A DNA stretch of 64,000 nt from Dyadobacter sp. CY345. GTDB taxonomy: Bacteria; Bacteroidota; Bacteroidia; Cytophagales; Spirosomataceae. The notes beneath the pieces are model-generated. The model had not been told where the DNA came from, searched no databases, and saw only the letters and a list, made by a program, of their open reading frames with translations. Positions 52,019-62,036 of this stretch are shown piece by piece; position 1 is the first letter of the stretch, and every line of letters starts with the position of its first letter. The position numbers and the translations under genes are program-made. Location of the stretch: assembly GCF_021502725.1 (NCBI RefSeq), contig NZ_JAKFFS010000008.1, forward strand, positions 147,700 to 211,699, in the 5' to 3' direction.

Positions 52019-54670
52019 TTACTTTTTCTGTTGCGAAAGGAAAGTGATCAGTGATGCAAATTCTTCATAAGACAAAGCGTTTGCAAGTCCTGTCGGCATC
52101 ATCGAATCTTCCAGTTCTTTGCGTGAAACGATATCAGAAGTTTTGATGGTGTAAAGCTGGCCAGTGATATCCCGCATCACCACTTTTGCCGCAGACTCCT
52201 GCGTAATAAAACCCATATAAGTCTTATTTCCTTTGGCTTCAATCACGACAGAAGCAAAACCCTGGGATATCGACGCGTTAGGTTTTAAAATGGACTCAGC
52301 GATCTGTTCACGGTTCATAATCGAGCCAATCTGGCCCATGAAGGGCCCTTTCATGGTTTCTCCTTTTGTGATACTGTGGCAAGCCACGCAGCCTTGTTTT
52401 GTGAAAAGTGTTTTTCCCAATGCCGGATCGCCATTGATTTTCGCCATAGCAAGCATCACATCCTCAATTGAAGCTTCACCAACCTGGCCTTTTTTATTTC
52501 TGATCTTGTCAAGATCAACCTTTACCTCTTCTTTTGCAGCAACGATTTCATCACCTCCAAATTCAGCGATTTCCATCCGATGTCTGCTGTTCAGGTCAGC
52601 AAAAAACTGTTTTCCAGTCGCATCCGATTTATTAAATTCTTCTGTCAATATAGCCTTGATCGCAGGTGAAGATTCCCAGGTGATGGCTTTGTAATAAGGA
52701 CCATGCGAATCTGGCCTTGTGCTCCACCACCATGAACCGTCGTAATCTGCTTCTTTTTTGTACAGGCGGGACAGTGTGACAAGGATTTGCTTTTTCAATT
52801 TTTCATCCTTCGACTGTTGATAGGCAGCGATCAATCCGTTTACCGCTTTTGGGTCGTGCATATAACGTAATGCCCATAATGCGATCGTTGAATTTTTTGT
52901 GCCAATTGCACTTACGCATGCATCAACCGCATTCAGGCTCACGAGAGAACGTACAGCAATATGGGGAGGAATAATGGCTGAATTTGGCGTCGCATGCGGA
53001 CCTTCCACGTCTTTCACTGGTGCCACAAATGAGGCAGGAACTTTTACCTGCAACAATGCCGGCGCAGCTTCAATACGTCCAAGGCGTCCGAGCCCAATAG
53101 TTGACGTAATTTGCACACGAGGAGAAGCGTCTTTCAATCCTTTTAAAAATACCTCCGTCGGAACATTTTTAAGATTTCCCTTACGATCACTCACAGCGCG
53201 TAATGCGAACTCACGCATGGAATCTTCTTCTGTCAACTTTAATATATTGGAAATACCTTCTGCGCCAGTAATTTGTGCGTAAGTATACATTCCTGCGACA
53301 CGGTTCTGAAGCGGAAGCTTTTTATCCATGGCAATCTTCCAGGAAACTTCGGCAGCTTGTTTCGCCGGGCGGGTCAGCAACTCCTGTTGCGCATCCAGGC
53401 GGGCAACCGCGCTTCCTGATTTCAATAAAGCAGCAAGCTCTTTGATCGATGCTTTCTTTACATTTGTATATGCTTTGTATTTCCAATTTTGAGGTACAGC
53501 GCGGACGATGAATCCTTTTGCAGGACTTCCGGAATATCCGGCGCCATCCCAGGCAGAAAGATACAACCTTCCCGAACCGTCTACATCGAGGTCGGTTATT
53601 TGTGATAGTTTTATGAATTCTTCGTCTTTTTGGGTAAAAGTCGCTTGGTCAGGCGTGACGCGGTGAATGAATAACTGACTTCTTCCCCAGTCGGCCATCA
53701 TAGGCACGTTGTTATATTTTTCAGGCCACGTAGATTCATCCATATACAACGCGCCTGTTCCGGATCCGCCGCCAAGATCAACCAGGGCAGGAATGATTTC
53801 ATCTGTAAAATGTTGGAAAAGGACCGGATAACCATACTCTCCAGACTGGATCTGGTTGCTGAAACGGATATTCCATCCTCCGCCATCGTTCGTGTTGCCA
53901 CGTGTAAAAATGTTCATGAAAGGGTCAATCGCGACATCATAGATATTCCGCATACCATGCGTGTAAACTTCCATCTCAGTACCGTCCGGTCTCACTCTGA
54001 CAATTCCGCCACCCAGCATAGTCATTTTTTTACCGCTTCTGTCCTCCGCATCATGGAAACCAAAATCTCCTACTGAGATATAAATCCAGCCATCGATTCC
54101 CATACGTATCCCGTTTGTGGCATGGTCGGTTCCACGGCTTTGCAAAAATTTAGGCGAGCTGATATGTTTGATCAGTGGTTTTGACGGGCCGTCCGCCACG
54201 CCATCCTGATTTTTATCTTCAAAAACAACAAGGTCCATGCCTGTCGCAAGCTTTGTTTCAGGAGAAAATATGGTATGCAAAACGAAAACCTGATCGCCCA
54301 TCGCAATAATCCCGCGTGGATTATCCGCCATTGCGAAAACGGTATGCTTGTCAACTTTTCCGTCGTTATCCGTATCAGTAAGTTTGATAATACTTCCTTT
54401 TCCAGGATCTTTTCCAAGGGAGCCGATCATATCGACGCCGACGAAGACTTCACCTGTCGCAGCGACAGCGAGACAAGCCGGACTTGGTGTCAGATCGGAG
54501 CCGGCAAAGTGGTTAATTCTAAGTTCGCTTGGCCAGCTGCTGGCATTTGGAAGTGAATCAGCACGATAAATAGATTCTGAATTGGTTTGTTTGGCAGAAT
54601 TCAAATGCTGCGGGCCAAACCACATGAGCATTAGAAAAGCCGAAACAAGGCTAAAAGTAATTCTTAACAT
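52019..54670 (-). CDS. PVC-type haem-binding protein with HEAT repeats
   Basis: An 883-aa exported protein. After the signal peptide, a sugar-dehydrogenase-like beta propeller (about 50-390; SIIKLTDTDNDGKVDKHTVFA, YTHGMRNIYDVAIDPFMNIFTRGNTNDGGG) leads to a HEAT-like helical repeat region (about 400-690) and a C-terminal c-type cytochrome domain with the haem motif CVACH near residue 760. This matches the 'PVC-type haem-binding CxxCH' family, often next to sugar-metabolism genes. The substrate is unknown. It probably passes electrons in the periplasm. Confidence 0.85.
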   Translation of the reverse strand: MLRITFSLVSAFLMLMWFGPQHLNSAKQTNSESIYRADSLPNASSWPSELRINHFAGSDLTPSPACLAVAATGEVFVGVDMIGSLGKDPGKGSIIKLTDTDNDGKVDKHTVFAMADNPRGIIAMGDQVFVLHTIFSPETKLATGMDLVVFEDKNQDGVADGPSKPLIKHISSPKFLQSRGTDHATNGIRMGIDGWIYISVGDFGFHDAEDRSGKKMTMLGGGIVRVRPDGTEMEVYTHGMRNIYDVAIDPFMNIFTRGNTNDGGGWNIRFSNQIQSGEYGYPVLFQHFTDEIIPALVDLGGGSGTGALYMDESTWPEKYNNVPMMADWGRSQLFIHRVTPDQATFTQKDEEFIKLSQITDLDVDGSGRLYLSAWDGAGYSGSPAKGFIVRAVPQNWKYKAYTNVKKASIKELAALLKSGSAVARLDAQQELLTRPAKQAAEVSWKIAMDKKLPLQNRVAGMYTYAQITGAEGISNILKLTEEDSMREFALRAVSDRKGNLKNVPTEVFLKGLKDASPRVQITSTIGLGRLGRIEAAPALLQVKVPASFVAPVKDVEGPHATPNSAIIPPHIAVRSLVSLNAVDACVSAIGTKNSTIALWALRYMHDPKAVNGLIAAYQQSKDEKLKKQILVTLSRLYKKEADYDGSWWWSTRPDSHGPYYKAITWESSPAIKAILTEEFNKSDATGKQFFADLNSRHRMEIAEFGGDEIVAAKEEVKVDLDKIRNKKGQVGEASIEDVMLAMAKINGDPALGKTLFTKQGCVACHSITKGETMKGPFMGQIGSIMNREQIAESILKPNASISQGFASVVIEAKGNKTYMGFITQESAAKVVMRDITGQLYTIKTSDIVSRKELEDSMMPTGLANALSYEEFASLITFLSQQKK

Positions 54671-54947
54671 AATGTTGTTTAAATATTATTGGATTCAGGA
54701 ACTTGTAGGAATTATTCAATTGAAACCGAAAATTAGCAAACAATTCCTTCAATTCCATGTTAGCAAACCACACAAGGAGTAGAATTTTGATCGATACGGC
54801 AGGCATATTAAAGATTAATGTTAAAATCGATTCAGAAATGGTTAAATAATATTTAATTGCGATTTCTTAAAATGATTAGTTCGGGTTAATCAATACCTAG
54901 TTTTTACGGTTCTACTAAGTTCGCTTAATCAACAGAAGAGAAATAAT
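54671..54947. promoter_or_regulatory. Divergent promoter region (haem protein / ribokinase)
   Basis: 277 bp between genes running in opposite directions; it must hold both promoters. AT-rich, no clear operator palindrome seen. Confidence 0.4.
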
Positions 54948-55844
54948 ATGCCAGGAAAAATATTGGTCATCGGAAGTTCGAATACTGATTTGGTTGTAAA
55001 AACGGAAGAATTTCCTGAACCAGGTGAAACTGTGCTCGGACAAACGTTTTTAATGAATCCCGGAGGAAAAGGGGCAAACCAGGCAGTCGCTGCGTCACGG
55101 CTTGGAGCAGACGTGCGTTTCGTAGCAAAACTTGGAAAAGACGTTTTTGGAAAAGAGGCATTACTGGGTTTTGAGAAAGAAAATCTGGATACTAAATACA
55201 TTCTTGAAACTCCTGATTTTCCCTCTGGCGTCGCGTCTATCATTGTGAATGGTCATGGCGAAAACCAGATAATAGTGGCATCTGGTGCTAACATGGATTT
55301 GCAACCATCGGAGCTGCCGGATACGATTTTTCAGGATGTTGAACTGGTTCTAATTCAACTGGAAATTCCCATCGAAACGATTGCTTACATCATTGAAAAA
55401 TGCCGTGAGCTTAATTTGAAAATTGTATTAAATCCTGCCCCGGCTCAAAAACTGGACGATAATCTTTTGAAGGGTATTTATTTAATAACCCCAAACGAGA
55501 CAGAAACAAAAATTCTTACAGGTATCTTACCAGAAAACGAAGAAACGCTGAAACAATCTGCCTTATACTTTCGCGAGAAAGGTATTGAAAATGTAATTAT
55601 AACTTTGGGGAAACAGGGCGTCTATTTGTCAAATGATCAGTATACTCAGATAGTTCCGGCGGAAGAAGTTATTGCAATTGATACCACTGCCGCGGGCGAT
55701 GTTTTTAATGGGGCCATCGTGTCGGCACTCTCTGAGGGAAAAGACTGGATTGATGCTTGTCAATTCGCATGCAAAGCGTCCGGGATTTCAGTTACAAGAA
55801 TGGGAGCGCAAAGTTCTGCTCCGTATCAACATGAAATAAAATAA
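54948..55844 (+). CDS. rbsK: Ribokinase
   Basis: A 298-aa PfkB-family ribokinase that phosphorylates D-ribose to ribose-5-phosphate. Typical motifs are NTDLVVKTEEFPEPGETVLG, the substrate-site NPGGKGANQAVAA (about 38-49) and the catalytic DTTAAGDVFNGAIV (Asp near 250). Length and motifs are close to RbsK, with no sign of a different sugar specificity. It is 2 bp ahead of a nucleoside hydrolase gene, which would supply the ribose. Confidence 0.9.
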   Translation: MPGKILVIGSSNTDLVVKTEEFPEPGETVLGQTFLMNPGGKGANQAVAASRLGADVRFVAKLGKDVFGKEALLGFEKENLDTKYILETPDFPSGVASIIVNGHGENQIIVASGANMDLQPSELPDTIFQDVELVLIQLEIPIETIAYIIEKCRELNLKIVLNPAPAQKLDDNLLKGIYLITPNETETKILTGILPENEETLKQSALYFREKGIENVIITLGKQGVYLSNDQYTQIVPAEEVIAIDTTAAGDVFNGAIVSALSEGKDWIDACQFACKASGISVTRMGAQSSAPYQHEIK

Positions 55845-55846
55845 TC

Positions 55847-56785
55847 ATGAAAAAAATACCTGTTATAATTGATTGCGACCCTGGTCATGACGACGCTTTG
55901 ATGTTAATGCTGGCTTTTGGAAGCGGGGTTTTTGATATAAAGGCCGTTACAACTTCGGCTGGAAATCAGACGCAGGATAAAACACTGGCAAATACACTTA
56001 AAATTCTATCGCTGATTGGCGCGAATGTTCCTGTGTATCGTGGCGCGGAAACGCCGCTTTTTAGAAATTTAGTCATTGATGAAAATGTACATGGTGAAAG
56101 TGGTTTGCATGGCGTTGAGTTTATCGAGGCGACATTGCAAGCAGAAAACCAAACGGCGGTTGAGGGTATTGCTACAATCATTTCAGAAAGTAAAGAGAAA
56201 ATAACCATTGTTCCTACCGGACCGCTGACCAATATCGCTGCTTTTCTTCTTGCTTTTCCAAATTTGAAAAACAGGATTGAGAGGATCTCGTTGATGGGCG
56301 GCGGGATTTTCAGGGGAAATATGACACCGCTGGCCGAATTTAATATCTATGCAGATCCGGAAGCAGCATCCATTGTTTTTAAGTCAGGGATTCCAATCAC
56401 GATGTGTGGACTTGACGTGACACACAAAGCAGTTGTCTATCAAAAGGATATTGATCTTTTCAGGGCGATAGGAAACAAAAGCGGGCAGGCAGCAGCAGGA
56501 TTTCTGGAATTTTATTCTGTTTTTTATCGTGAAAACCGGGTTGAGCTTGAAGGTGGCGCAGCATTGCATGACCCATGCGCTATTGCCTGGCTTATCAATC
56601 CAGACATGTTTACCTCAAAATTTTGTTATGTTGAGGTAGAAACGAAAGGCGAATTGACATCCGGCGCAACGGTTGTCGACTTTTATAATGTTTTAAACAG
56701 AAAGCCGAACGCAGAAGTATGTTATGATATCAAGCGCGATGAATTTATTGAGATGCTGGCTGCGGCAATTAAGAATTTACCCTAA
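55847..56785 (+). CDS. Ribonucleoside hydrolase
   Basis: A 312-aa inosine-uridine preferring nucleoside hydrolase, which cleaves ribonucleosides to base and ribose. The calcium-binding N-terminal motif DCDPGHDDALML (residues 9-20) is intact, and the family's VYRGAETPLFR, VHGESGLHGVEF, MGGGIFRGNMTPLAEFNIYADPEAA and the His region ALHDPCAIAWL are present. Start overlaps nothing and follows the ribokinase stop by 2 bp, so the two are an operon for nucleoside salvage. Base preference is unknown. Confidence 0.9.
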   Translation: MKKIPVIIDCDPGHDDALMLMLAFGSGVFDIKAVTTSAGNQTQDKTLANTLKILSLIGANVPVYRGAETPLFRNLVIDENVHGESGLHGVEFIEATLQAENQTAVEGIATIISESKEKITIVPTGPLTNIAAFLLAFPNLKNRIERISLMGGGIFRGNMTPLAEFNIYADPEAASIVFKSGIPITMCGLDVTHKAVVYQKDIDLFRAIGNKSGQAAAGFLEFYSVFYRENRVELEGGAALHDPCAIAWLINPDMFTSKFCYVEVETKGELTSGATVVDFYNVLNRKPNAEVCYDIKRDEFIEMLAAAIKNLP

Positions 56786-56960
56786 CTGCCTATTTTAGCC
56801 GATATTTTCCAATTATTGGTAAAACAATGGAATTGTCTGGTGTATTCCCTTCAAAGTGTCATACTTTTGGCATGTCAAGCAAATAAACTAATGCATAAAT
56901 CAAGAGCCGTCCAGGATTTGTTATACAAAATGGCCGGATAATGAAGTGAAATTAAATTTT

Positions 56961-59267
56961 ATGAAGGAGCAGTTAAGAAAAGAGCAGGCACTGGATTATC
57001 ATGCCAAAGGCAGACCGGGGAAAATTGAGGTGATTCCGACAAAAGATGCAAAAACACAGCGTGATTTGTCACTGGCTTACTCGCCGGGCGTAGCTGAACC
57101 CTGCATGGAAATTTTCAGAGATGTAGAAGATGTTTATAAATATACAGCAAAAGGAAACCTGGTTGGGGTAATAACCAACGGAACCGCTGTGCTTGGTCTT
57201 GGAAATATTGGCCCTGACGCCAGCAAGCCGGTGATGGAGGGAAAGGCGGTTTTGTTCAAAATTTTTTCTGATATCGATGTTTTTGATATTGAAATTAATG
57301 AAACGGATCCCGATAAATTCATCCAGATCGTTCTTGCACTTGAACCAACATTTGGTGGTATCAATTTGGAAGATATCAAAGCACCCGAATGTTTTTACAT
57401 AGAAAAACAATTACGGGAAAAAATGAATATTCCTGTGATGCATGACGACCAGCACGGAACGGCTATCATCAGCAGTGCGGCCTTATTAAATGCTCTTGAA
57501 TTACAGGGAAAGGATATCGCCACGGCCAGATTCGTGGTAAGCGGGGCAGGAGCAGCCGCCATGTCTTGCGTTTTACTATATAAATCCTTGGGCGCGAGAT
57601 CAGAAAACTTTACACTGTTTGATAAGGACGGCGTTTTGCACAGTTTACGTACGGATCTTGACGACGACAGAAGACAGTTCGCTATTTCTGCGACACCGGA
57701 AATGACCCTTGCTTCTGCGATTGAAGGTGCAGATGTATTTCTTGGATTAAGTGTCGGAAATGTTGTGACGCCCGAAATGATCCAAAGTATGGCGCCAAAA
57801 CCGATCGTTTTTGCCATGGCGAATCCAAATCCGGAAATTTCTTACGAAGCTGCAACGGCGGCTCGCCAGGATGTGATCATGGCGACCGGGCGCAGTGATT
57901 ATCCTAATCAGGTCAATAATGTACTTGGCTTTCCCTTCATTTTCAGAGGAGCTTTGGACGTGCGGGCAACGCAGATTAATGAGCAAATGAAACTTGCGGC
58001 AGTTATGGCCCTGGCCGATCTTGCGAAGAGCGCTGTGCCCGATATCGTTAACCTGGCTTATAACGAGAAAACTATTTCCTTTGGTAAAGATTATATTATT
58101 CCCAAACCACTGGATCCGCGATTATTGTCGACAGTCGCACCAGCTGTGGCTCGTGCTGCGATGGAAAGTGGTGTTGCAAAAAAAGGTATACAGGATTGGG
58201 ATGCGTATAAAGAAGAGCTGGATCATCGTCTTGGCCTTGATAATCAGCTTCTTCGCGTAATTGGAAATAAAGCCCGTCTTGATCCAAAACGTTTAGTATT
58301 TGCTGATGCTGACAATTGGAAAGTTTTGAAAGCGGCGCAAATTCTATTCGATGAAAAAGTGGCTTATCCAATTTTATTGGGAGAAGCAGGAAAAATAAAG
58401 TCAGTTGCGGCTGCGAATGGAATTGATCTGGATGGTATCACAATTGTAGATCCTAGAAGTGACGAACAGGAAGAAAAAAGAAAGGAGTATGCAGATCTTT
58501 ATTTCAAAAAACGTCAGCGGAAAGGTATCAATGAATATGAGGCAATAAAAGCCATGAACGACAGGAATTATTTTGGTTGTATGATGGTCGAAACAGGCGA
58601 TGCCGACGCAATGATTTCTGGTCTAACCAAAAATTATCCTGACACAATCCGTCCGGCGCTTCAAATTATCGGCACAGAAGACGGTGTTAAGAAAATTGCC
58701 GGTATGTACCTTTTAATTACAAAAAAAGGTCCGTTGTTCCTGGCTGATACAACTGTTAATTTCAACCCTACGCCAGAGGAAATTGCAGACATTACCAATC
58801 TTGCGGCACGAGAAGTACAAAATTTCAACCTAACTCCACGTATTGCGTTATTAAGTTATTCCAATTTTGGAAGCAGCGATTCTCCTGAAGCGAAGATAAT
58901 GTCGGATGCGAGGAAGCTGATCAAGAAAAGATATCCTTCGTTGGTTGTGGACGGTGAGATGCAGGCAAGTGTTGCACTTAACCCACAAATGTTAAAGGAC
59001 AGTTATCCATTCAGCGAACTGGTTAATCAGGATGTGAACACATTAATTTTTCCAAATCTTGCAGCTGGTAACATTGCATACAATTTGCTGAAAGAGGTTG
59101 GTAATGCCGACGCGATCGGGCCAATTTTGTTAGGGTTGAAAAAGCCTGTTCACGTCTTGCAATTAGGAAGTTCTGTGCGCAGTATCTATAATATGGCACT
59201 TGTCGCAGTGATTGATGCTCAAATGAAAAGTAAGACAAAAAATGCTGAAACGATCGGTAAGATCTAA
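56961..59267 (+). CDS. maeB: NADP-dependent malic enzyme fused to phosphotransacetylase domain
   Basis: A 768-aa MaeB-type enzyme that decarboxylates malate to pyruvate. The malic domain (LDYHAKGRPGKIEV, SLAYSPGVAEPC, VGVITNGTAVLGLGNIGP, MHDDQHGTA) and the NAD(P)-binding part cover about residues 1-420; the C-terminal 340 residues resemble phosphate acetyltransferase but are thought to be regulatory. I use the ATG at 56961; the GTG at 56946 adds five residues. A TACTTTTG box at 56862 could be its -7 promoter element. Confidence 0.93.
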   Translation: MKEQLRKEQALDYHAKGRPGKIEVIPTKDAKTQRDLSLAYSPGVAEPCMEIFRDVEDVYKYTAKGNLVGVITNGTAVLGLGNIGPDASKPVMEGKAVLFKIFSDIDVFDIEINETDPDKFIQIVLALEPTFGGINLEDIKAPECFYIEKQLREKMNIPVMHDDQHGTAIISSAALLNALELQGKDIATARFVVSGAGAAAMSCVLLYKSLGARSENFTLFDKDGVLHSLRTDLDDDRRQFAISATPEMTLASAIEGADVFLGLSVGNVVTPEMIQSMAPKPIVFAMANPNPEISYEAATAARQDVIMATGRSDYPNQVNNVLGFPFIFRGALDVRATQINEQMKLAAVMALADLAKSAVPDIVNLAYNEKTISFGKDYIIPKPLDPRLLSTVAPAVARAAMESGVAKKGIQDWDAYKEELDHRLGLDNQLLRVIGNKARLDPKRLVFADADNWKVLKAAQILFDEKVAYPILLGEAGKIKSVAAANGIDLDGITIVDPRSDEQEEKRKEYADLYFKKRQRKGINEYEAIKAMNDRNYFGCMMVETGDADAMISGLTKNYPDTIRPALQIIGTEDGVKKIAGMYLLITKKGPLFLADTTVNFNPTPEEIADITNLAAREVQNFNLTPRIALLSYSNFGSSDSPEAKIMSDARKLIKKRYPSLVVDGEMQASVALNPQMLKDSYPFSELVNQDVNTLIFPNLAAGNIAYNLLKEVGNADAIGPILLGLKKPVHVLQLGSSVRSIYNMALVAVIDAQMKSKTKNAETIGKI

Positions 59268-59285
59268 ATGGAGCTCTTTTTTGTT

Positions 59286-59321
59286 AAATAAACTCCTGTT
59301 CTAGTCAACAGGAGTTTATTT
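59286..59321 (+). terminator. Terminator after maeB
   Basis: Perfect 15-bp stem (AAATAAACTCCTGTT at 59286-59300 with 59307-59321), loop of 6 nt, then ATTTTATG. Confidence 0.85.
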
Positions 59322-59501
59322 ATTTTATGACTTTTGTGAAGAATTAATGCAACTTAATGCATAATTTCGTCGTAATATTTCTGGACCCCCGATAGGTAGA
59401 TTTCTATCCGGTTAATAGTTTTTTATTGCACGCTACAACGCTTTTTGCAAAATTTGTGTCGTGAAAGCTAGACAACGATACCAATTGATTTTTCACGTTA
59501 C

Positions 59502-61667
59502 ATGAAATACACTGTTAAAACGCTACTTAGTACTTCTGGGAAATATCCATTTTCGACTTTTATAAAGGTCTGTTTATTAGTACTTTTCATCCCATTTGGA
59601 CTGTATGCCCAAATCAATCTCACCGCTCCTTTAGACCGTGCCGTTTATCAAAGAGAAAAAAGTAATTATGCTGATGTTACCATTAGTGGAAGTTATTCGA
59701 TAGTCGTAGACAAAATTGAGGTGCAGGCAACGCCCATCGGCAACAATCAAGGGCGTCCTATTAGCTGGACACTTTTGCACGACAGGCCAACTGGCGGAGC
59801 TTTCAGTGGCACACTTCGTTTAGAGGGTGGCTGGTATAAAATTGAAGTGCGGGGCATCAGAGGTGGTGTAATGGTTGGTAATATCGGAACGATCGAACAT
59901 TTAGGAGTTGGAGAGGTTTTCATCATCGCAGGGCAGTCAAATGCGCAAGGGATGGATTATTCCAGCCCGGTTGCAAACGATGATCGTGTGAATTATGTTA
60001 GCTACAACAATGAAATAGGGAACGGCCTCGGCGACCTTCCCACTCCGACTTTTTCCCGGATGAATAATGCAAACATTACCATGGGTCTTCGTGGACACGG
60101 GACCTGGTGCTGGGGAATTTTAGGTGACTTGCTTACCCAAAAATTAAATGTTCCGGTCATGTTTGTCAATACGGGCTGGGATGGGACTTCCATTCGCAAC
60201 TGGTGGCAAAGTGCGCAGGGAATACCCACTTCAAGTGTTTACAGCAACCCCCAACTTCCATATCCAACATTAATGCCTTATGCAAATCTGAGGTTATCTG
60301 CCCAGCATTATGCCAAGCAATATGGCGTTCGGGCTATCCTTTGGATGCAGGGAGAAACGGATAATTCTCCATTGAATATGAGTTTTGGCGAATATAAAAA
60401 TAGCTTACAATCATTAATTGGAAAGCTGAGTTCTGACATTAACAGACAAGTGCCCTGGGTTATCGCAAGGACTTCGTATGTGGATTACCGCAGCAATCCG
60501 ACGATCGTTTCCGCTCAAAATTCTGTGATCAGCGATTTGCCAGGAATTGCTTTTGCTGGTCCGGAGACTGACAATTTACCTGTTCAAAGAATTGACGGAA
60601 CACATTTTTACGGTGCCGTGCAGTTAAATACCTTGGCCAATGCCTGGGGCGAGTCCCTTAGCTTAAACTTTTTTTCGACAGCTAATCCTGTTCCTGTGAC
60701 GCAGGAGCCGAGAATTACAAGTACCTGTGCCACAGATAACAGCTCACTAAATTTATCATTGCCCGAAGGATATTTAAATTATGAGTGGTCATTATCGGTG
60801 AACGGGAACACGCAATACCGTGGAGCAAGATCTATCACGGTTTCAAGTCCCGGCACGTATACTGGAAAAGTGAAGGATGGTAATGGAAATACGTTGCGTA
60901 CTCAGACAATGGTCGTTAATACAACTGTTAAACCTGCCAAACCGACAATCCGTGAGATTGGCTCGCAACAGGCCTGTGCAGATTCTTCTTTCACTTTTTC
61001 AATCAATGGCGGAAACGATATTTACAATTGGTATCGCCAGGGAGTCGGTAACTCGCTGGTAACAGGAACAGCGTTGACGGTGAATGAGGGAGGAGATTAC
61101 TTTGTAAGGAGTGAGAATGCTTTTGGTTGCCTATCTGATAATTCTGACGTATCAACATTGTTGTATCGTCCGCAGGTACCAACTCCTCTGGTTGAAAAAA
61201 TCGGACCTTTCACTGCCCTGGCTTCAATAAATCAGAGTGGTTTAAATGAAAAATATGACTGGCGACGTGATGAACAACTGCTTACGACTTCGGTGACGAA
61301 TGAATTACGGACAACGCAGACGGGTTTGTATTCCGCAAGGGCTAATGTAACATATGTATTGGGAAGTAATTTGCTGACATGTTACTCGCTTTATTCAAAT
61401 CAGTTGCAGGTTATAACCGAAGGTGAATCGGATATTGTCGTGTTCCCTAATCCGGGTGCCAGGGATAACGTTTTTGTAGAGTCGCGCGATGATATAGCAA
61501 ACGCGGAAATTATTGTCTACGATATGTACGGAAGAGTGGTGGTGACGCAAACGCAGGATATGAGAAGCCGGGTAAAGATTCTGGTTAGAAATCTGCCGTC
61601 AGGAAAATATATTGTTAGAATTAGAGGTGGTAGTGTGGATGTTACCAAACAGCTTGTAGTGTTGTAG
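59502..61667 (+). CDS. Secreted SASA-type esterase with T9SS sorting domain
   Basis: A 721-aa exported protein. The signal peptide (VCLLVLFIPFGLYAQ) is followed by a beta domain and the SGNH/SASA-type (sialate O-acetylesterase-like) hydrolase, with the nucleophile block FIIAGQSNAQG (Ser146), ILWMQGETD and the RIDGTHFYG Asp-His pair. Two Ig-like segments (TCATDNSSLNLSLPEG, ACADSSFTFSING) come next. The last 75 residues, from VFPNPGARDNVFVES through NLPSGKYIVRIRGG, are a type IX sorting domain. Likely deacetylates polysaccharides outside the cell. Confidence 0.88.
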   Translation: MKYTVKTLLSTSGKYPFSTFIKVCLLVLFIPFGLYAQINLTAPLDRAVYQREKSNYADVTISGSYSIVVDKIEVQATPIGNNQGRPISWTLLHDRPTGGAFSGTLRLEGGWYKIEVRGIRGGVMVGNIGTIEHLGVGEVFIIAGQSNAQGMDYSSPVANDDRVNYVSYNNEIGNGLGDLPTPTFSRMNNANITMGLRGHGTWCWGILGDLLTQKLNVPVMFVNTGWDGTSIRNWWQSAQGIPTSSVYSNPQLPYPTLMPYANLRLSAQHYAKQYGVRAILWMQGETDNSPLNMSFGEYKNSLQSLIGKLSSDINRQVPWVIARTSYVDYRSNPTIVSAQNSVISDLPGIAFAGPETDNLPVQRIDGTHFYGAVQLNTLANAWGESLSLNFFSTANPVPVTQEPRITSTCATDNSSLNLSLPEGYLNYEWSLSVNGNTQYRGARSITVSSPGTYTGKVKDGNGNTLRTQTMVVNTTVKPAKPTIREIGSQQACADSSFTFSINGGNDIYNWYRQGVGNSLVTGTALTVNEGGDYFVRSENAFGCLSDNSDVSTLLYRPQVPTPLVEKIGPFTALASINQSGLNEKYDWRRDEQLLTTSVTNELRTTQTGLYSARANVTYVLGSNLLTCYSLYSNQLQVITEGESDIVVFPNPGARDNVFVESRDDIANAEIIVYDMYGRVVVTQTQDMRSRVKILVRNLPSGKYIVRIRGGSVDVTKQLVVL

Positions 61668-62036
61668 GTTCGGGAACATGTCATTTCTAAGACGGGTAAG
61701 CCACAGATGGTTTACCCGTCTTTCTTTTAAAGGACAGATCCAGCAAATTTGGAACCATTAAGTATTCTGTCCAGCTTTTGTATTTAAAATGGCATTGGGT
61801 TTCTGATATTTAAATCAGCAAAATTTGAATGTTAAAATAGGGTAATAACTTATTAATAATGGCTGGAAATATTTTAGCTGTTACTTTTATATTTGGATTC
61901 GAATATCAAATTAGATTTCCGATTCTGCATTGGCAAGAAAGGAAGAAGATCTGTTAAAAATGTCGGTAATAAGCAGACAGTAAAATTGATGACCGCCAAA
62001 ACTTAAAATGGAGATTAATTAAATCAGGACAAGGGG
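61668..62036. other. Intergenic region with esterase terminator
   Basis: 369 bp. After the terminator at 61689-61722 it is AT-rich leader for the aminopeptidase gene; no ORF or RNA was recognised. Confidence 0.4.
61689..61722 (+). terminator. Terminator after the SASA esterase gene
   Basis: AAGACGGGTAA (61689-61699) pairs with TTACCCGTCTT (61712-61722), with an inner CC/GG pair, followed by TCTTTTAA. Confidence 0.8.

Noticed and set aside
52233..52694. 153-codon plus-strand frame inside the PVC-type gene
   Set aside because: Antisense shadow with no recognisable domain.
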